Position numbers and translations under genes: made by a program
DNA from: a virus
Reading direction: 5' to 3' (one strand)
Length of the DNA: 39,893 nt
IMG/VR virus record: IMGVR_UViG_3300048591_000753
Location: 1-39,893 of that record
Shown here: in pieces, positions 31,282-37,724 of the stretch
Layout: each line of letters begins with the position of its first letter
How positions within the stretch are numbered: the first letter of the stretch is position 1
Notes under the pieces: model-generated
The model's database searches: none
Told to the model about the DNA's origin: nothing
What the model saw: only the letters and a program-made list of their open reading frames with translations

Positions 31282-31497
31282 ATGGAAAGAAAGGCTAACA
31301 TGACAATTCGCCTCGAAGTCAGTGCAATTGAGGCATTAGAGCGAATCGCTTCGGAGGATAAGCGCAGCGTTTCCAATCTAGTTGCCGTCTGGATTACGCA
31401 GAAGCTGGCGGATTACCGCAACGGAGCGAAGCCCCCGTACCACCCCGTATATCAGGACGACGACGCCGTTGTCATGCACCACGAAGTACCCCGATGA
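31282..31497 (+). CDS. Ribbon-helix-helix protein with shared C-terminal tail
   Basis: A 71-residue protein. MTIRLEVSAIEALERIASEDKRSVSNLVAVWITQKL is a ribbon-helix-helix fold: one strand, then two helices with a turn, as in small phage and plasmid repressors. The ATG at 31282 was preferred over starts upstream because a -7 box precedes it by 4 bases; a second ATG at 31300 begins the domain itself. The last 13 residues are DDDAVVMHHEVPR, almost the same as those of the RecT protein. The gene starts a run of small DNA-binding proteins beside the candidate origin and may regulate packaging genes or bind the palindromes. An ATGA overlap leads on. Confidence 0.75.
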   Translation: MERKANMTIRLEVSAIEALERIASEDKRSVSNLVAVWITQKLADYRNGAKPPYHPVYQDDDAVVMHHEVPR

Positions 31498-31763
31498 CGC
31501 TGAAACCACCCAACGCCATGTACCACCATTCGCCCAGTTGGGCGTCGAAAACGTGGTACGAAGTCGAGGCACCCGGATGCAATCTGCTGCCGGATGCAGT
31601 CGAACAAAACGCCGATTACGGCAAGCAGCCGTACCGCTTTTCGCGGATGTTCCGAGCGCAGGAGTGGATGGACACGCTGGGAATTGAAGATTACCGTATC
31701 TTTCACCACGCCTTCGGCGAGCGTTCGCTTGTCTGCGCCGCTGGTCACTGCGTTAACCCATAA
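31494..31763 (+). CDS. 89-residue protein of unknown function
   Basis: Starts in an ATGA overlap with the ribbon-helix-helix gene. The sequence (MTLKPPNAMYHHSPSWASKTWYEVEAPGCN ... RFSRMFRAQEWMDTLGIEDYRIFHHAFGE) has many aromatic and histidine residues and probably a compact alpha/beta fold. I recognise no family. It is followed by another small DNA-binding gene after 4 bases. The overlap and normal codon use support it being real. Confidence 0.6.
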   Translation: MTLKPPNAMYHHSPSWASKTWYEVEAPGCNLLPDAVEQNADYGKQPYRFSRMFRAQEWMDTLGIEDYRIFHHAFGERSLVCAAGHCVNP

Positions 31764-31767
31764 CCAC

Positions 31768-32013
31768 ATGAGAGACAACAATCCTTTCGGCGTGCCTAAC
31801 CCCAGTAACCGACCCGGCAACCGAACCCCCGGACCGCGAGCAGGCCGCCCGCGAATCGAAAACCCACGGAGCGAAGTTCTGAGTTTCGCCGTGTCGAAAG
31901 CCGAAAAAGAGGCTTTGATCAAAGAGGTGGCCCGCACTGGCCAAACAATGGGCGCGTTGCTTCACTATTACTTTGCCCCCTTTCTGGAAAAACTCAACAC
32001 ACCACCCCGATGA
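31768..32013 (+). CDS. Small basic protein, probable DNA binding
   Basis: An 81-residue protein whose first 35 residues are a basic, proline/asparagine/arginine-rich tail (NRTPGPRAGRPRIENPRS). It is followed by SEVLSFAVSKAEKEALIKEVARTGQTMGALLHYYFAPFL, which has the strand-helix-turn-helix order of the ribbon-helix-helix or MobC-like group. The ATG at 31768 follows the previous stop after 4 bases, and the stop overlaps the next gene in an ATGA. With its neighbours it may organise DNA at the adjacent origin or packaging region. Confidence 0.6.
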   Translation: MRDNNPFGVPNPSNRPGNRTPGPRAGRPRIENPRSEVLSFAVSKAEKEALIKEVARTGQTMGALLHYYFAPFLEKLNTPPR

Positions 32014-32216
32014 CCCTAACCCCAGAGTCCATCAAAGGAATGAGCGCGCCCCTGTTGGCCGATGCCATACTAGGCACGTGCGAAGCCATGCGCGTCGAAT
32101 TGAAGGCCGCACACGGCGGCGAACGGTTCAACCAAGCCGCCGCCCAACGCGCCCGCGTTGCGAGCAGGCAACTGGAGAAACTCTGTAAAGCCTACCGCAA
32201 AGCGTCCGTCAAATGA
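32010..32216 (+). CDS. Histone H1-like (Hc1-type) small protein
   Basis: A 68-residue protein. FNQAAAQRARVASRQLEKLCKAYRKASVK closely follows the helical core NKAAGxRARKASLxIEKLLKEFRKxSV typical of Bacteroidota histone H1-like Hc1 proteins, which bind DNA non-specifically and condense it. It lacks the long lysine/alanine tail some relatives have. ATGA overlaps on both sides place it within the DNA-binding gene cluster. A phage copy could shape the phage DNA before packaging or alter host nucleoid. Recognition is by eye and would need profile confirmation. Confidence 0.6.
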   Translation: MTLTPESIKGMSAPLLADAILGTCEAMRVELKAAHGGERFNQAAAQRARVASRQLEKLCKAYRKASVK

Positions 32217-32425
32217 AAGACACCATTCAACCCCGCCTATCAAAAGGTGAGACTTGCCCTACGCTCGGTTTCAGGATGCCGAAAGAAGAGAAAGACGCAC
32301 TGTTTGCTAGGGCAAAAGCCGAAGGCGTTTCCCCGTCCGCACTCCTTCGGCGGATCATTCGCAAGCTCGTATTAAGCCCCCCCACCCCCGATGCCAACAC
32401 CACATACCCCAGACCCCGGCGATGA
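32213..32425 (+). CDS. Ribbon-helix-helix-like small protein
   Basis: A 70-residue protein. CPTLGFRMPKEEKDALFARAKAEGVSPSALLRRIIRKLV has a strand followed by two helices with the usual SPSALLRRII second helix of ribbon-helix-helix proteins. The rest is a short proline-rich, basic tail (NTTYPRPRR). It starts in an ATGA overlap with the histone-like gene. A terminator follows 37 bases after the stop. With 31282 and 31768 it makes three related small regulators beside the origin candidate. Confidence 0.65.
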   Translation: MKDTIQPRLSKGETCPTLGFRMPKEEKDALFARAKAEGVSPSALLRRIIRKLVLSPPTPDANTTYPRPRR

Positions 32426-32462
32426 ACAGCCGGAAGCGTAACAATTCTTTCACCCATAGTTG

Positions 32463-32491
32463 GGGCCGTCTCTACGGGGACGGCCCTTTTT
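32463..32491 (+). terminator. Terminator before the resolvase gene
   Basis: GGGCCGTC (32463-32470) pairs with GACGGCCC (32479-32486), then five T. TGAATTTC (32491-32498), a degenerate -7 box, lies right behind it and 4 bases before the ATG at 32503, the same layout as at 1172, 7803 and 20673. Confidence 0.85.
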
Positions 32492-32502
32492 GAATTTCGA
32501 CC

Positions 32503-33030
32503 ATGCGAATACTTGCCTTAGACATAGCCACGCATTGCGGTTGGGCTGCGTACCCCGACGGTTCCGGCGTGTGGGACTTGTCCCCAGTGACCGCAACCAA
32601 AAAGCGGGCGGCGTCCGACGCGCTCCATAGGGAGCGGACGCTCTGGTTGCGCCTTGCGACTCACTACGGTACGCCCTTGCCGGGGGACGCGCTGGTTATT
32701 GAAGACAGTGAGGGATTCAATTACAAAGGCAAGCGGGCGCATGAGGTAGCAGCCAACCTACGGGGCGTTTGCAAGGCATTCTGTGCCCTCCATTCCATCG
32801 GGTACTATGAAGTCCACCCCGTCACTCTTAAGAAAGCGACGACGGGCAAAGGCAACGCGGGCAAGGACAAGATGCTGGCCTATGCGAAAAATAACCTAGG
32901 TTTGCAGTCAGACAACGAAGACGAAGCCGACGCGCTTTGTTTGCTCGACTACTTTACAAGTATCCACGCGCCCGATATACATGAAAGCTGGAGAAATCTT
33001 CTTCGATCCTGCGAATCGTTTACACCTTAA
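32503..33030 (+). CDS. RuvC-like Holliday junction resolvase
   Basis: A 175-residue nuclease of the RNase H fold. MRILALDIATHCGWAAY carries the first Asp (Asp7), ALVIEDSEGFNYKGKRAHEVAANLRG the central Glu, VHPVTLKKATTGKGNAGKDKM the conserved lysine/glycine loop, and DNEDEADALCLL the last acidic pair. Such phage RuvC homologues cut branched DNA so that it can be packaged. It is next to the terminase genes, as in other phages. The ATG follows a terminator and a weak -7 box; the C-terminus overlaps the small terminase by 50 bases in another frame. Confidence 0.85.
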   Translation: MRILALDIATHCGWAAYPDGSGVWDLSPVTATKKRAASDALHRERTLWLRLATHYGTPLPGDALVIEDSEGFNYKGKRAHEVAANLRGVCKAFCALHSIGYYEVHPVTLKKATTGKGNAGKDKMLAYAKNNLGLQSDNEDEADALCLLDYFTSIHAPDIHESWRNLLRSCESFTP

Positions 33031-33556
33031 CGTCGAACGTTCCAAGGGGCAAACGCAGCGGGATGCACATCTCATAACAGAATTGCTTTATGAAGGACAC
33101 CCGCTTGCACGTATCCCCGAACTGTTAAGGAAGAAGACGGGCGAGAACTATACCCTGTTGTATTCGCAGGTTGCTAGTGTTGTGCAAGACGCTTTCCGTA
33201 TTTGGTGGGACGCAAGCACAAAGGACACGGCAGCGCACTTGATAGACGAAATTGCGCGTATTGAGATGGTCGAACAGGAAGCGTGGAAATGCCACTATGA
33301 AGCGAAGTCAGGCGTTCGCATTAGCACAACTGATTGGGCGTTCTTAGATGAGGAAACCACGTTTCGAGAGAACCCCAAGCACAAGACAAGCGGCAAAGTC
33401 AAGCGTATAACAGGCATCGGCAAAGACACGTTCTTAAGTCTGGTGCTTAAGTGCATCGATATGCGTTGCAAGTTGTATCTGGAGATAGCGAAGTTGGGCG
33501 ATACAGACGGGTTCGCTGATGTTATCCAAGTGGAGTTTATCCGTGCCAACCGATGA
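32981..33556 (+). CDS. Probable small terminase subunit
   Basis: A 191-residue protein lying directly before terL and overlapping it in an ATGA. SKGQTQRDAHLITELLYEGHPLARIPELLRKKTGENYTLLYSQVASVVQDAF reads as an N-terminal helix-turn-helix that may bind the packaging site. A helical oligomerisation region follows (DTAAHLIDEIARIEMVEQEAWKCHY), then a beta-like C-terminus that could contact the large subunit. Sequence identity within small terminases is always low, so the call rests on position, size and fold order. The start overlaps the resolvase end by 50 bases. Confidence 0.7.
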   Translation: MKAGEIFFDPANRLHLNVERSKGQTQRDAHLITELLYEGHPLARIPELLRKKTGENYTLLYSQVASVVQDAFRIWWDASTKDTAAHLIDEIARIEMVEQEAWKCHYEAKSGVRISTTDWAFLDEETTFRENPKHKTSGKVKRITGIGKDTFLSLVLKCIDMRCKLYLEIAKLGDTDGFADVIQVEFIRANR

Positions 33557-34758
33557 AAGTCCAGACGTTGGACGTATACTATCCGCTGTTTACAAATACA
33601 AAGCGGGTGCTGTTGTCATATGGCGGTGCGGGTGCGGGCAAGTCGGACGCGGCGGCGTTGAACGTGGTACGCCGATGTATCAGCGAGCAAGGCCCGGCGG
33701 GACAGACGCACAAATATCTGGTCATTCGCAAGGTGGCTAAGTCACTTAAGGAGAGCTGTGTTGACGAAATAGAAAAGCAATTAAGGAAAATGAACGTGCC
33801 ATACTTCAGGCGGCACGGTCACAATATCTATTTTCGCAATGGAGCAAGTATCATATTTAGGGGGATTGACGACCCTGAAAAGCTCAAGTCCATATCTGCC
33901 ATTTCCTCCATATGGATTGAGGAAGGGACCGAGTTAAATAAGGACGACTTCGACCAACTTAACCTAAGGCTAAGGGATGACAACGGATTGAGGCCAGAAA
34001 TACTTATGACCTTCAATCCGACGACTACTCAGTCTTGGATATATAAGGACTTTTTCCAGGAACCAAGCCCAGAGATATTGGAGGATACGGCGTTTATCCA
34101 CGCTACGTATTTGGACAATCCATTTCTAGCAGACGATTATAGAGCGTTGCTAGATAGAAACCGCGTTGTCAACCCTGAGTTTTACGAAGTCTACACACTA
34201 GGCAACTGGGGATCGCTTAAGGGAGCGATATACAACAGCTTCAAACAAACGGTCGACTTTCCGCCGGACGGCGTGGGACATATCTGCTATGGGTTGGACT
34301 TTGGATACAACAACCCGTCCGCACTTGTCAAGATTCAAACTGTGGACGGTATCCATTACTTGCGGGAACTGTTGTATCAGACGGGGCTAACGTCTAACGA
34401 CCTCATACAACGGATGGCGAATATGGGGATCAAGGGATGGGAACCAATCTATTGCGACAGTGCCGATCCTGCGAAGATTGAGGACTTGTATCGGGCCGGG
34501 TTCAACGCCAAACCAGCAGATAAGGACGTTAAGGCAGGTATTGATTTCGTGCTGAAACGCAAACCGTTTATCCGTACCCACCCGTCTAACCACAACCTAA
34601 ACAGCGAGGCCACGGCGTACCGTTGGGAGCTGGACAAGAACAAACAACCCCTGGATAGGCCGGAAAAGAAGCACGACCATATCATGGACGCGCTCCGCTA
34701 CGGCCTCTATACGCAGCACAAGGCTCCGGCATCGGGCGGTCGGGCACTTTGGATATAG
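33553..34758 (+). CDS. terL: Terminase large subunit (PBSX-type)
   Basis: A 401-residue DNA-packaging motor. The ATPase has Walker A GGAGAGKS (residues 24-31), Walker B SSIWIEEGTEL near 118-128, and a coupling segment LMTFNPTTTQSW. The RNase H-like nuclease follows: ICYGLDFGYNNPS near 245-257 with the first Asp, YCDSADPAKIEDL near 297, and HDHIMDALRYGLY near 380 with the last acidic pair. These are in canonical order. It translocates DNA into the prohead through the portal and cuts it. Codon use here and in the small terminase is slightly more AT-rich than in the tail genes. P4 starts at its stop codon. Confidence 0.95.
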   Translation: MKVQTLDVYYPLFTNTKRVLLSYGGAGAGKSDAAALNVVRRCISEQGPAGQTHKYLVIRKVAKSLKESCVDEIEKQLRKMNVPYFRRHGHNIYFRNGASIIFRGIDDPEKLKSISAISSIWIEEGTELNKDDFDQLNLRLRDDNGLRPEILMTFNPTTTQSWIYKDFFQEPSPEILEDTAFIHATYLDNPFLADDYRALLDRNRVVNPEFYEVYTLGNWGSLKGAIYNSFKQTVDFPPDGVGHICYGLDFGYNNPSALVKIQTVDGIHYLRELLYQTGLTSNDLIQRMANMGIKGWEPIYCDSADPAKIEDLYRAGFNAKPADKDVKAGIDFVLKRKPFIRTHPSNHNLNSEATAYRWELDKNKQPLDRPEKKHDHIMDALRYGLYTQHKAPASGGRALWI

Positions 34759-34760
34759 GT

Positions 34761-34830
34761 ATATTCCCCTAAATTAGGGAAATAATTTCGTAAAACGCTT
34801 GACACGTGTTGCATTCGCGCCGTACCTTTG
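34761..34830 (+). promoter_or_regulatory. Promoter-operator cassette P4
   Basis: TTCCCCTAAATTAGGGAA contains a perfect palindrome CCCTAA-A-TTAGGG (34767-34779), followed by AAACGCTTGACACG (TTG 34799-34801), a 21-base spacer and TACCTTTG (34823-34830). An ATG for a 10-codon leader peptide lies 4 bases later. Eighteen bases around the terL stop and dyad are identical to P2. Confidence 0.87.
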
Positions 34831-34834
34831 GGAC

Positions 34835-34867
34835 ATGGAAACGCAACAGGAGGGAGGCAAGCCATGA
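34835..34867 (+). CDS. Leaderless 10-residue upstream peptide
   Basis: ATG at 34835 lies 4 bases after the P4 -7 box, so it should be at the 5' end of the mRNA. It encodes METQQEGGKP and its stop overlaps the ATG of the next gene (34864) in an ATGA. It probably lets ribosomes load on the leaderless end and reinitiate at 34864, or acts as a translational control peptide. It is very short, so it may merely be fortuitous. Confidence 0.5.
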   Translation: METQQEGGKP

Positions 34868-35085
34868 TCACCGACCCATACGTACCCCAAGTCGGGCACT
34901 TGGTTAAGACACCTTACGGGCCGACGGTGTGGGTGGTTAGCTGGTGCAACCCAGATTCCGAGTTCTGTTCCGTATTGCCACGAAACGGCGGCGAAGTCTT
35001 GACTCGAAAGGACAACCTAACCTTCCTCGCCGACCGCTCCGCCGAGTGGGAGGCGTTGTTTCAACTTGACAACACAACGCCATGA
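34864..35085 (+). CDS. 73-residue protein with SH3-like barrel pattern
   Basis: First full gene of the P4 transcript. MITDPYVPQVGHLVKTPYGPTVWVVSWCNPDSEFCSVLPRNGGEVLTRKDNLTFL has alternating strands with the VGHLVKTPYG.TVWVV...C.V opening of small SH3/KOW-like folds, followed by a short helix. It starts at the ATG embedded in the stop of the leader peptide. Similar barrels occur at 6488 and 24084. Its stop overlaps the next gene in an ATGA. Function is unknown. Confidence 0.7.
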   Translation: MITDPYVPQVGHLVKTPYGPTVWVVSWCNPDSEFCSVLPRNGGEVLTRKDNLTFLADRSAEWEALFQLDNTTP

Positions 35086-35240
35086 GCCTCTACAAATACC
35101 GACAAACCGTCCGACAATTCATACCGGACAAAGACTTTACAAATTTATCTCGCACCTACTGGCTCGCCGAAACGCTTTATTATTGGCGAAACGACAAGTC
35201 GGTAGAACAATGCGTTGAATCCATCTTGCTCCCGTTTTGA
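35082..35240 (+). CDS. 52-residue basic protein, unknown
   Basis: A small gene starting in an ATGA overlap. MSLYKYRQTVRQFIPDKDFTNLSRTYWLAETLYYWRNDKSVEQCVESILLPF is helical with many aromatic residues. Two predicted helices (DFTNLSRTYWLAETLYYWR and SVEQCVESILL) might form a small bundle. It is shorter than the common gene-finder cut-off. The next gene begins 10 bases after its stop. No family is recognised. Confidence 0.6.
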   Translation: MSLYKYRQTVRQFIPDKDFTNLSRTYWLAETLYYWRNDKSVEQCVESILLPF

Positions 35241-35250
35241 TACTGACACT

Positions 35251-35454
35251 ATGGCACATGAAGTCAACACCCCATTGCCTGATAGCATAACCGAGGCGGA
35301 CAAAGAGCGCATGGGCCTTCTAATAAGAAGGGCCGTACAAAACTCTTACAGAACAGTCAAACTTCAATTTGGCTTTGAAGATGAAGAGTTTGACCCGGCG
35401 GCTTGTTACGAAAGAGTTGCTCGTATCATTTCTGAAAACACACCAACACCATGA
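35251..35454 (+). CDS. 67-residue acidic protein, unknown
   Basis: MAHEVNTPLPDSITEADKERMGLLIRRAVQNSYRTVKLQFGFEDEEFDPAACYERVARIISENTPTP. The acidic stretch FGFEDEEFDP and flanking helices suggest a small alpha/beta protein. Its codons are more AT-rich than those of the structural genes. The ATG was taken at 35251 because earlier in-frame sequence overlaps the previous gene. It overlaps the next gene in an ATGA. No function is recognised. Confidence 0.6.
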   Translation: MAHEVNTPLPDSITEADKERMGLLIRRAVQNSYRTVKLQFGFEDEEFDPAACYERVARIISENTPTP

Positions 35455-35690
35455 ATGAAGTATGGATTCCCCGCAGCTACCGGGACTGGGCTAGTCTTCC
35501 TATCGGCACAAAAGCAAAAGCATTGATGGGCGGCTGGTGGATCAAATGCCCCTGTGGCTGGGCTTGGAATAAGGCAGGCGGCGGATTCTCCACACCGGGG
35601 GGAGATGCCACTGGTGAGATTTGTCTGCCCGATCCAAACGACCCGGACGTTATAGCAGCCCTGGCAATTGTACCTCGCAAACCACTTTAA
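35451..35690 (+). CDS. 79-residue protein with a CPCG knuckle
   Basis: Starts in an ATGA overlap. The product has PRSYRDWASLPIGTKAKALMGGWWIKCPCGWAWNKAGGGFSTPGG, in which the CPCGWAWNK stretch could form a metal-binding hairpin. Many glycines and tryptophans give a beta-rich look. The end (LPDPNDPDVIAALAIV) is a short helix. I recognise no family. A 44-base gap separates it from the next gene, where nothing but a spacer is visible. Confidence 0.6.
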   Translation: MNEVWIPRSYRDWASLPIGTKAKALMGGWWIKCPCGWAWNKAGGGFSTPGGDATGEICLPDPNDPDVIAALAIVPRKPL

Positions 35691-35734
35691 CCCACCAACC
35701 CACTCATATCCATCATGTTTAATTCCGATACACT

Positions 35735-36451
35735 ATGACCACATTCAACGAAGCCCTAGCCGAACACGGGTCGGCGGAAGAGGCTGTCCGCCATACTTTA
35801 CAAAATGTGTACGAAGACGCCATCGGAGATATGTATGCGTCGTTCGTTCCGGTTGCCCAGTGGGTACTCGACAACGCCCCCGCCATCCACCAGCACCAAA
35901 GCGGGCTAGACCGATCTAACGATTCCATGATTAACGCGCTAGGCAGGGAGGTAGACGAACTGGCCGAACGTGTGCAAGCGTTGGAAGACGCACCCGGCCC
36001 GCGTCCGAACGCAGCCGAAGTATCCGCCTTGCGGCAACGCATGGACTCGCTTACCGAGACGCTGAATAAGATGCAAGCCCTCGACACGTCCGACGTGTTG
36101 ACCGCGCTGGTGCGGGATGTCGCGCTGTTGAAGGATGACCGTATCATACGCTCGCACCCCGCCGCCAAAATGGACCATATCAGCGCACTTATGAAAATGT
36201 TTGGCGCCGAACCCCAAACCCCCGAAGCCCGAAAGCTGCTGGGGTTGGATGTGCAACCCGTGGCAACGCCCGAACCCGATTTTAACTGGGTCGAAACAGC
36301 CTGCTATGTGGACGGCGAACGATGGGGGGAGGCAGGCAAAACGTTAGGCCAGTGGGTCGGTGTTGTGAAGGGAGCGACTTGTATTTGCGAAACGCAAGCC
36401 GAAGCCCGCGCATGGGTGGAGGCGCAATTCAACAACCCGAAAAACCAATGA
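35735..36451 (+). CDS. Coiled-coil protein upstream of DHFR
   Basis: A 238-residue acidic protein. The centre (REVDELAERVQALEDA then EVSALRQRMDSLTETLNKMQALDTSDVLTALVRDVALLKDD) is a strong coiled coil. The C-terminal end (WVETACYVDGERWGEAGKTLGQWVGVVKGATCICET) looks like a small separate domain. No catalytic motif is visible. It could be a scaffold or an adaptor. It overlaps the DHFR gene by 4 bases. Family unknown. Confidence 0.65.
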   Translation: MTTFNEALAEHGSAEEAVRHTLQNVYEDAIGDMYASFVPVAQWVLDNAPAIHQHQSGLDRSNDSMINALGREVDELAERVQALEDAPGPRPNAAEVSALRQRMDSLTETLNKMQALDTSDVLTALVRDVALLKDDRIIRSHPAAKMDHISALMKMFGAEPQTPEARKLLGLDVQPVATPEPDFNWVETACYVDGERWGEAGKTLGQWVGVVKGATCICETQAEARAWVEAQFNNPKNQ

Positions 36452-37020
36452 CCAACGAACTGGACACCCTGCGCACAATAGCCATCATAGCCGCCGTAGC
36501 GGCAAACGGAGCAATCGGCTTCAAAGGCCAGATGCCGCCCGAAATGGTCAACCCCGAAGACCGCGCCATCTTCGCTCGCAAGACGGCGGGCGGGGTACTG
36601 GTGTGCGGACGACATACGGCGGCGGCCCTACTAAATCCTATTACGGACAAGCCGAATGGACGAACACTTGTCTGTATTGAAAACGGGCGGTTTGAAGAAT
36701 TTGCACCTGGCTTTGATGCTTGGGGGTCTTCATGGATAGAGATCGCCCCCTATTCCATCGAAGCCGTGGGCGCCCACTACCCCGACCGAAACATCTGGGT
36801 CTGCGGCGGGAGCCGCCTCTACGCAGAAGCCATGCGCAACCCGCTGGTCACGGAAATGCACATTACCCACATGGACGGACACCCCGACGCTGATACATTC
36901 TTTCCCCGTTTCGACACGTCCGGCGGCCTGCGTGGCATCGTCGCTGGTGGTTCGCGGTGGGATGTGGTATCCACTGTTGACGGCAAAGGATTTTCCCACC
37001 GCGTCTACCGACGGATATGA
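36448..37020 (+). CDS. Dihydrofolate reductase
   Basis: A 190-residue enzyme that reduces dihydrofolate with NADPH to keep thymidylate synthesis running during phage replication. IAIIAAVAANGAIGFKGQMPPEM is the usual start (AxxxNxxIGxxGxLP), ARKTAGGVLVCGRHT corresponds to the NADPH-binding MGRxT segment, and NIWVCGGSRLYAEAM is the GG-x-x-x-Y/A motif near the C-terminal half. VTEMHITHMDGHPDADTFFP closes the fold. No thymidylate synthase gene is seen in the window, so the host enzyme would be used. It begins in an ATGA overlap and its stop overlaps the next gene. Confidence 0.87.
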   Translation: MTNELDTLRTIAIIAAVAANGAIGFKGQMPPEMVNPEDRAIFARKTAGGVLVCGRHTAAALLNPITDKPNGRTLVCIENGRFEEFAPGFDAWGSSWIEIAPYSIEAVGAHYPDRNIWVCGGSRLYAEAMRNPLVTEMHITHMDGHPDADTFFPRFDTSGGLRGIVAGGSRWDVVSTVDGKGFSHRVYRRI

Positions 37021-37238
37021 GCAAGTATCCACGCCCCGATCCCACAACAGCCACCCGCACCCGTTGCGGCAACCGCGTAGGCAGGCTAACGCAAGCCACG
37101 CCCAACGACCTGATATACGGTATCATGGTCTTGCGAGAGACGGACCGGGGCGGTGACGTTGTGAAGATGTGCTGGCTTCACAACGGACGCATAGAAGCAA
37201 GCGGAATAGACAACCCGTATGATCTTGTCGTCGAATGA
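37017..37238 (+). CDS. Small paralogous protein A
   Basis: A 73-residue protein starting in an ATGA overlap with DHFR. It begins MSKYPRPDPTTATRTRCG and ends IDNPYDLVVE. The gene just downstream (37235) shares the opening MSKY...ATRTRCG and, in one frame, the ending PYDLVLE, so the two are tandem relatives. The centre VGRLTQATPNDLIYGIMVLRETDRGGDVVKMCW is beta-rich. Function is unknown. Its stop overlaps the relative in an ATGA. Confidence 0.65.
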   Translation: MSKYPRPDPTTATRTRCGNRVGRLTQATPNDLIYGIMVLRETDRGGDVVKMCWLHNGRIEASGIDNPYDLVVE

Positions 37239-37516
37239 GCAAGTACCTAGAAGCCACCCGCACGCGGTGCGGATACGCCGCGTCACCAGCGCAATGGCGC
37301 AACGGCACAATTACGGGCGTGTTCGACGTGCCGCCAAAGAAACGCGGCAGGATGGGCCTATGCGTCGGTAGCGAGTGGGATAGCGAGACGGGCGCACTCA
37401 TTCTGTGCGGACTGACTTTGCCTCGTGACGAAAGCGACACCGAACCCCCCCCCCATACGACCTCGTACTCGAATGACCCCATACCGACCCCTATCCGAGT
37501 GGCAGGCCGATCTTAA
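37235..37516 (+). CDS. Small paralogous protein B, frameshifted at a C10 tract
   Basis: A frame of 93 residues as written, starting MSKYLEATRTRCGYAASPAQWRNGTITGVFDV. At 37445-37454 there are ten cytosines. Read straight through, the end becomes the poor HTTSYSNDPIPTPIRVAGRS. If the run held 8 or 11 cytosines, the protein would end PYDLVLE at a stop at 37474-37476, matching its neighbour's PYDLVVE and restoring the ATGA overlap with the next gene at 37473. So the gene is either phase-variable, slippery, or carries a sequencing or assembly error. Function is unknown. Confidence 0.6.
   Translation: MSKYLEATRTRCGYAASPAQWRNGTITGVFDVPPKKRGRMGLCVGSEWDSETGALILCGLTLPRDESDTEPPPHTTSYSNDPIPTPIRVAGRS
37445..37454 (+). 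repeat. Homopolymer C10 tract inside gene B
   Basis: Ten consecutive C within the coding frame, the junction where the paralogous ending changes frame. A length of 8 or 11 would restore the expected product. Confidence 0.9.
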
Positions 37517-37724
37517 GCGGTACGCAAAATGGGAAGCGTCCAGATTGCGATGGATGCAAGAATCGGCTGCCAATTTACTCCATGCGAAAAGCAGGAAACG
37601 GCGGCGGGAAATTAGGTCTTTCATCCGAAAGATGTACCGCCAGTACGCCGACTACCGTTCCCGCGTCCAAAATTGTGAAGCCGCCATCCTATTACATGAG
37701 GCTATGTTAAACAACAGACCATGA
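37473..37724 (+). CDS. 83-residue basic helical protein
   Basis: The ATG at 37473 overlaps the restored stop of the preceding gene (ATGA at 37473-37476), supporting both that stop and this start. The product MTPYRPLSEWQADLKRYAKWEASRLRWMQESAANLLHAKSRKRRREIRSFIRKMYRQYADYRSR is a long basic helix pair rich in arginine and aromatic residues. It could bind nucleic acid. No known family. Its stop overlaps the next gene in an ATGA. Confidence 0.65.
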   Translation: MTPYRPLSEWQADLKRYAKWEASRLRWMQESAANLLHAKSRKRRREIRSFIRKMYRQYADYRSRVQNCEAAILLHEAMLNNRP

